Assembly: GCA_027310535.1 (NCBI GenBank)
Contig: DAIDAQ010000022.1
Location: 1 to 6,475 of the forward strand
Origin: Candidatus Micrarchaeaceae archaeon
Lineage (GTDB): Archaea > Micrarchaeota > Micrarchaeia > Micrarchaeales > Micrarchaeaceae
DNA: 6,475 bases
Direction: 5' to 3'
Below the pieces are notes generated by a model. It saw only the letters and a program-made list of their open reading frames with translations, made no database searches and was not told where the DNA came from. Both the position numbers and the translations under genes were made by a program. This document shows, piece after piece, positions 4,888-6,475 of this stretch (position 1 is its first letter; the number at the start of each line of letters is the position of its first letter).

Positions 4888-6246
4888 CTAGATGTTTGTA
4901 GCCTCCATGTATTTTCTGTAGATGAGCTTTGCGTGCTTTTCCGGTACCATGTTGACTCTTATGGCAGCCCCCCGTAGGTATGAGGGCAGGCCTGCCCTCA
5001 GCTCGTCCCTGAATAATCCCATCGGGGTACGATAGGCAGCCTTGTCCACGGAAACGAGCCTGTAGTCCCTGATGAAGGTTAACCTGTGCGCCTTTATGAA
5101 TGCATTAGGAGCATCTTTCAGGAAAACCTCAGGGCCTGCCTTAACCACAGAGGCTGCACTGCCTTTGTTGATGAAGAACGCGGCAACTGCTGCTGTGCCC
5201 TCTGCATTGTACAGTGACAGGACGGGCTCGAAATGGCTTTTCGCAAGCCTCTCCCCAAGCCTTGTTGTGAACTTCGCGAGCTGCTGGAAGATTATGTCCC
5301 TCGCTATGTCTGGCACTTTGAAAGTGGCAAAGTATGCGTCAGTGCCCATGCCGGCGGCTATTTTCTTCAGCTTCGCTGTAGACCTCTCGTCACTGTACTC
5401 GACCCCGTAAAAGAATTTAATGGTTGGGTTCTGGAGGAACATCCTAGAGACCAAGACAAACCTCGCCAGGGCGCTCTTCGATACCGCAGCAGCGACGTTC
5501 CTGTCCTTGTCAGTAGGGTCTATGACAACAAAGTCAGAGCAGAACCTCCTGAAAAGCAGCGCATCGCTGATCGTTTTCCTCTCTTTTGCGTTTATGCAGA
5601 GCGGGGGCCTCAGCCTTGCAAACGCCTCAAGCACTGCAGAAAACGAGCCATAATGGTGCACTAGGAGCTCGCAGAGGTAGCCTGAAAAGCCTCCTCGCTC
5701 GGCCTCTGCCCCGTAAACGTTATGGAACTTCATCAGCACCTTGAGGAGGCGGACATCGTCCTTTTGTCTTGTGCTGAGGTGCTTCAGTACGAAATCGTTA
5801 TGCAGCTGCGTTCTGTCCACGCTCGAGCCCCTCTCAAACGAATCCCTTATCTTGAACGCAGGTACGATGTCCGCCTTTATAGGAGGTTTCTTTGAGATAA
5901 GCTGGAGATAAGGGTGCTCTGCGTATTTTATGACGGCAGACTCCCCCCTCTTTCTGTCTATTACGCCCCTTGCGACCTTCATCCCCTCTTTCTCCATTTC
6001 CTCTTTCTTCATTTCCCTTGGGAACAAAAGGAAGATATCAATGTCAGAGTTTCCGCTTATCTGCGTGCCCCTCGCAACAGATCCGGCGAGGATTATCTCG
6101 ACGTTCCTTGGCAGCGCCTTCTTCAGCCTCAGCATCAGATCGTTCGACACCGATTCCGCTGCCTTTACCTCATTATAAGTTGGCCTAAAATCCCTGAGCA
6201 CCCTCTCAAAGATTCTTGCAATGCCATCTTTCCCTTCTGCTGCCAT
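4888..6246 (-). CDS. cca: CCA-adding enzyme (archaeal class I tRNA nucleotidyltransferase)
   Basis: This enzyme adds or repairs C74, C75 and A76 at tRNA 3' ends from CTP and ATP without a nucleic acid template. The 452-aa length is normal for the archaeal class. The nucleotidyltransferase core shows GSVARGT (55-61), then NSDIDIFLLFP (66-76) with metal-binding Asp68 and Asp70, and a third carboxylate in KADIVPAF (Asp126). The spacing from Asp70 to Asp126 appears somewhat longer than in the Archaeoglobus enzyme because of a charged insert near 78-90 (EMKKEEMEKEGMK). RTQLHNDFV, LKVLMKFHNVYGAE and GGFSGYLCELLVHHYGSF match the central and neck regions, and the tail and body domains follow. The start is the ATG at 6246, about 27 nt from a TATA-like element, so the mRNA is probably leaderless. 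The two tRNA genes in the window lack CCA and depend on it. It is divergent from tRNA-Ala. Confidence 0.96.
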   Translation of the reverse strand: MAAEGKDGIARIFERVLRDFRPTYNEVKAAESVSNDLMLRLKKALPRNVEIILAGSVARGTQISGNSDIDIFLLFPREMKKEEMEKEGMKVARGVIDRKRGESAVIKYAEHPYLQLISKKPPIKADIVPAFKIRDSFERGSSVDRTQLHNDFVLKHLSTRQKDDVRLLKVLMKFHNVYGAEAERGGFSGYLCELLVHHYGSFSAVLEAFARLRPPLCINAKERKTISDALLFRRFCSDFVVIDPTDKDRNVAAAVSKSALARFVLVSRMFLQNPTIKFFYGVEYSDERSTAKLKKIAAGMGTDAYFATFKVPDIARDIIFQQLAKFTTRLGERLAKSHFEPVLSLYNAEGTAAVAAFFINKGSAASVVKAGPEVFLKDAPNAFIKAHRLTFIRDYRLVSVDKAAYRTPMGLFRDELRAGLPSYLRGAAIRVNMVPEKHAKLIYRKYMEATNI

Positions 6247-6266
6247 GCCCTACCTTCTGATACAAC

Positions 6267-6278
6267 CTTTTTATATCC
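6267..6278. promoter_or_regulatory. TATA element possibly shared by cca and tRNA-Ala
   Basis: The plus strand reads CTTTTTATATCC and the minus strand GGATATAAAAAG. The centre is about 27 nt from tRNA-Ala base 1 (6300) and about 27 nt from the cca ATG (6246). It is the only good AT-rich element in the 53-bp spacer, so one box may serve both directions. Confidence 0.6.
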
Positions 6279-6299
6279 GAGCCACGAAAGGAATAGCAA

Positions 6300-6371
6300 G
6301 GGCTCGTGGCGTAACGGTAGCGCGCGGCATTCGCAATGCCGAGGTTGCGGGTTCGAATCCCGCCGAGTCCA
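6300..6371 (+). tRNA. tRNA-Ala(CGC)
   Basis: All four stems pair. The acceptor stem is GGGCTCG (6300-6306) with CGAGTCC (6364-6370), and discriminator A6371 follows. The third pair is G3:U70, the identity element for alanine. The D-stem is GCGT with GCGC (one T:G pair), position 26 is G6324, the anticodon stem is CGGCA/TGCCG, and the loop TTCGCAA gives anticodon CGC (reads GCG). The variable loop has 5 nt. The T-stem is GCGGG/CCCGC with loop TTCGAAT. No intron is present. CCA is not encoded (A6371 is followed by TTTT). G10-C25, C11-G24, G26 and the short variable loop make it a good Trm1 substrate. The adjacent genes for the CCA enzyme and, further left, Trm1 both act on it. Confidence 0.98.
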
Positions 6372-6375
6372 TTTT
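6372..6375 (+). terminator. Short T-run after tRNA-Ala
   Basis: TTTT follows the discriminator base directly, as is usual for archaeal tRNA transcript ends. It is short and not proof of termination. Confidence 0.35.
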
Positions 6376-6410
6376 AAGCTTACGAGGAAGTCGGGTACGA
6401 ATTACTTACA

Positions 6411-6424
6411 GAAAGCTTTAAATA
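6411..6424 (+). promoter_or_regulatory. BRE/TATA promoter of the gene at the right edge
   Basis: GAAAGCTTTAAATA is a near-textbook archaeal BRE plus TATA box. Its centre lies about 26 nt before the ATG at 6446, which predicts a leaderless transcript. No Shine-Dalgarno site is seen before that ATG. Confidence 0.7.
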
Positions 6425-6445
6425 GTTTACTTCTGATACCTATAT

Positions 6446-6475
6446 ATGCCCAGAGACTTCGATAAGGACTTTAAC
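6446..6475 (+). CDS. Start of an unidentified gene, partial at its C-terminus
   Basis: An ATG placed 26 nt after a strong TATA box opens ten codons, MPRDFDKDFN, that run off the window. Ten residues are too few to identify the protein. Short archaeal CxxC-x17-CxxC zinc-binding proteins sometimes begin with a similar charged stretch, but this is only a hint. Gene presence rests mainly on the promoter spacing. Confidence 0.55.
   Translation, partial: MPRDFDKDFN

Noticed and set aside
5914..6465. Plus-strand ORF of 183 codons at the right end
   Set aside because: It runs antisense to cca and straight through tRNA-Ala and the next promoter, so it is a shadow frame.

Overview
The window looks like a chromosomal segment of an archaeon, probably a small-genome DPANN lineage. 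Micrarchaeota/ARMAN-like is my best guess, from gene content and style rather than from a database match. Support comes from archaeal-type Trm1, the archaeal class I CCA-adding enzyme, an AK6/Fap7-type kinase, two tRNA genes without an encoded CCA, TATA elements about 26 nt upstream of several start codons (leaderless style), and a tRNA-Leu with what appears to be a tiny intron in its T-loop.

Left part (1-1113): a partial minus-strand gene encodes a secreted protein of GloVer (TIGR03803-type) tandem repeats with an exact 156-bp period. It runs off the left edge. Behind it lies about 430 bp with no convincing gene, only weak ORFs and one hairpin plus T-run. Next (1114-1979), on the minus strand, comes tRNA-Leu(CAA) followed 44 nt later by a C39-peptidase-like protein whose catalytic Cys position appears to be Ser. 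The stretch 1980-2184 is non-coding, with promoter-like AT elements and a GC-rich block.

Central part (2185-6246): on the minus strand, trm1 (m2,2G26 tRNA methyltransferase) is followed by a small zinc-ribbon protein. Divergently on the plus strand, an unrecognised 199-aa protein is followed by an AK6/Fap7-like adenylate kinase, 10 nt downstream. These converge with no spacer on the minus-strand CCA-adding enzyme (cca).

Right edge (6247-6475): cca is divergent from tRNA-Ala(CGC), and one AT-rich element sits about 27 nt from both starts. A new plus-strand gene begins just before the window ends.

The common theme of the centre is RNA maturation. Trm1 methylates G26, which is present in both tRNAs. 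Cca adds the 3' CCA that neither tRNA gene encodes. AK6/Fap7 is a small-subunit ribosome assembly factor. The GloVer repeat protein and the C39-like protein are the accessory parts. The strongest candidate for something unusual is the 12-nt insertion in the tRNA-Leu T-loop.
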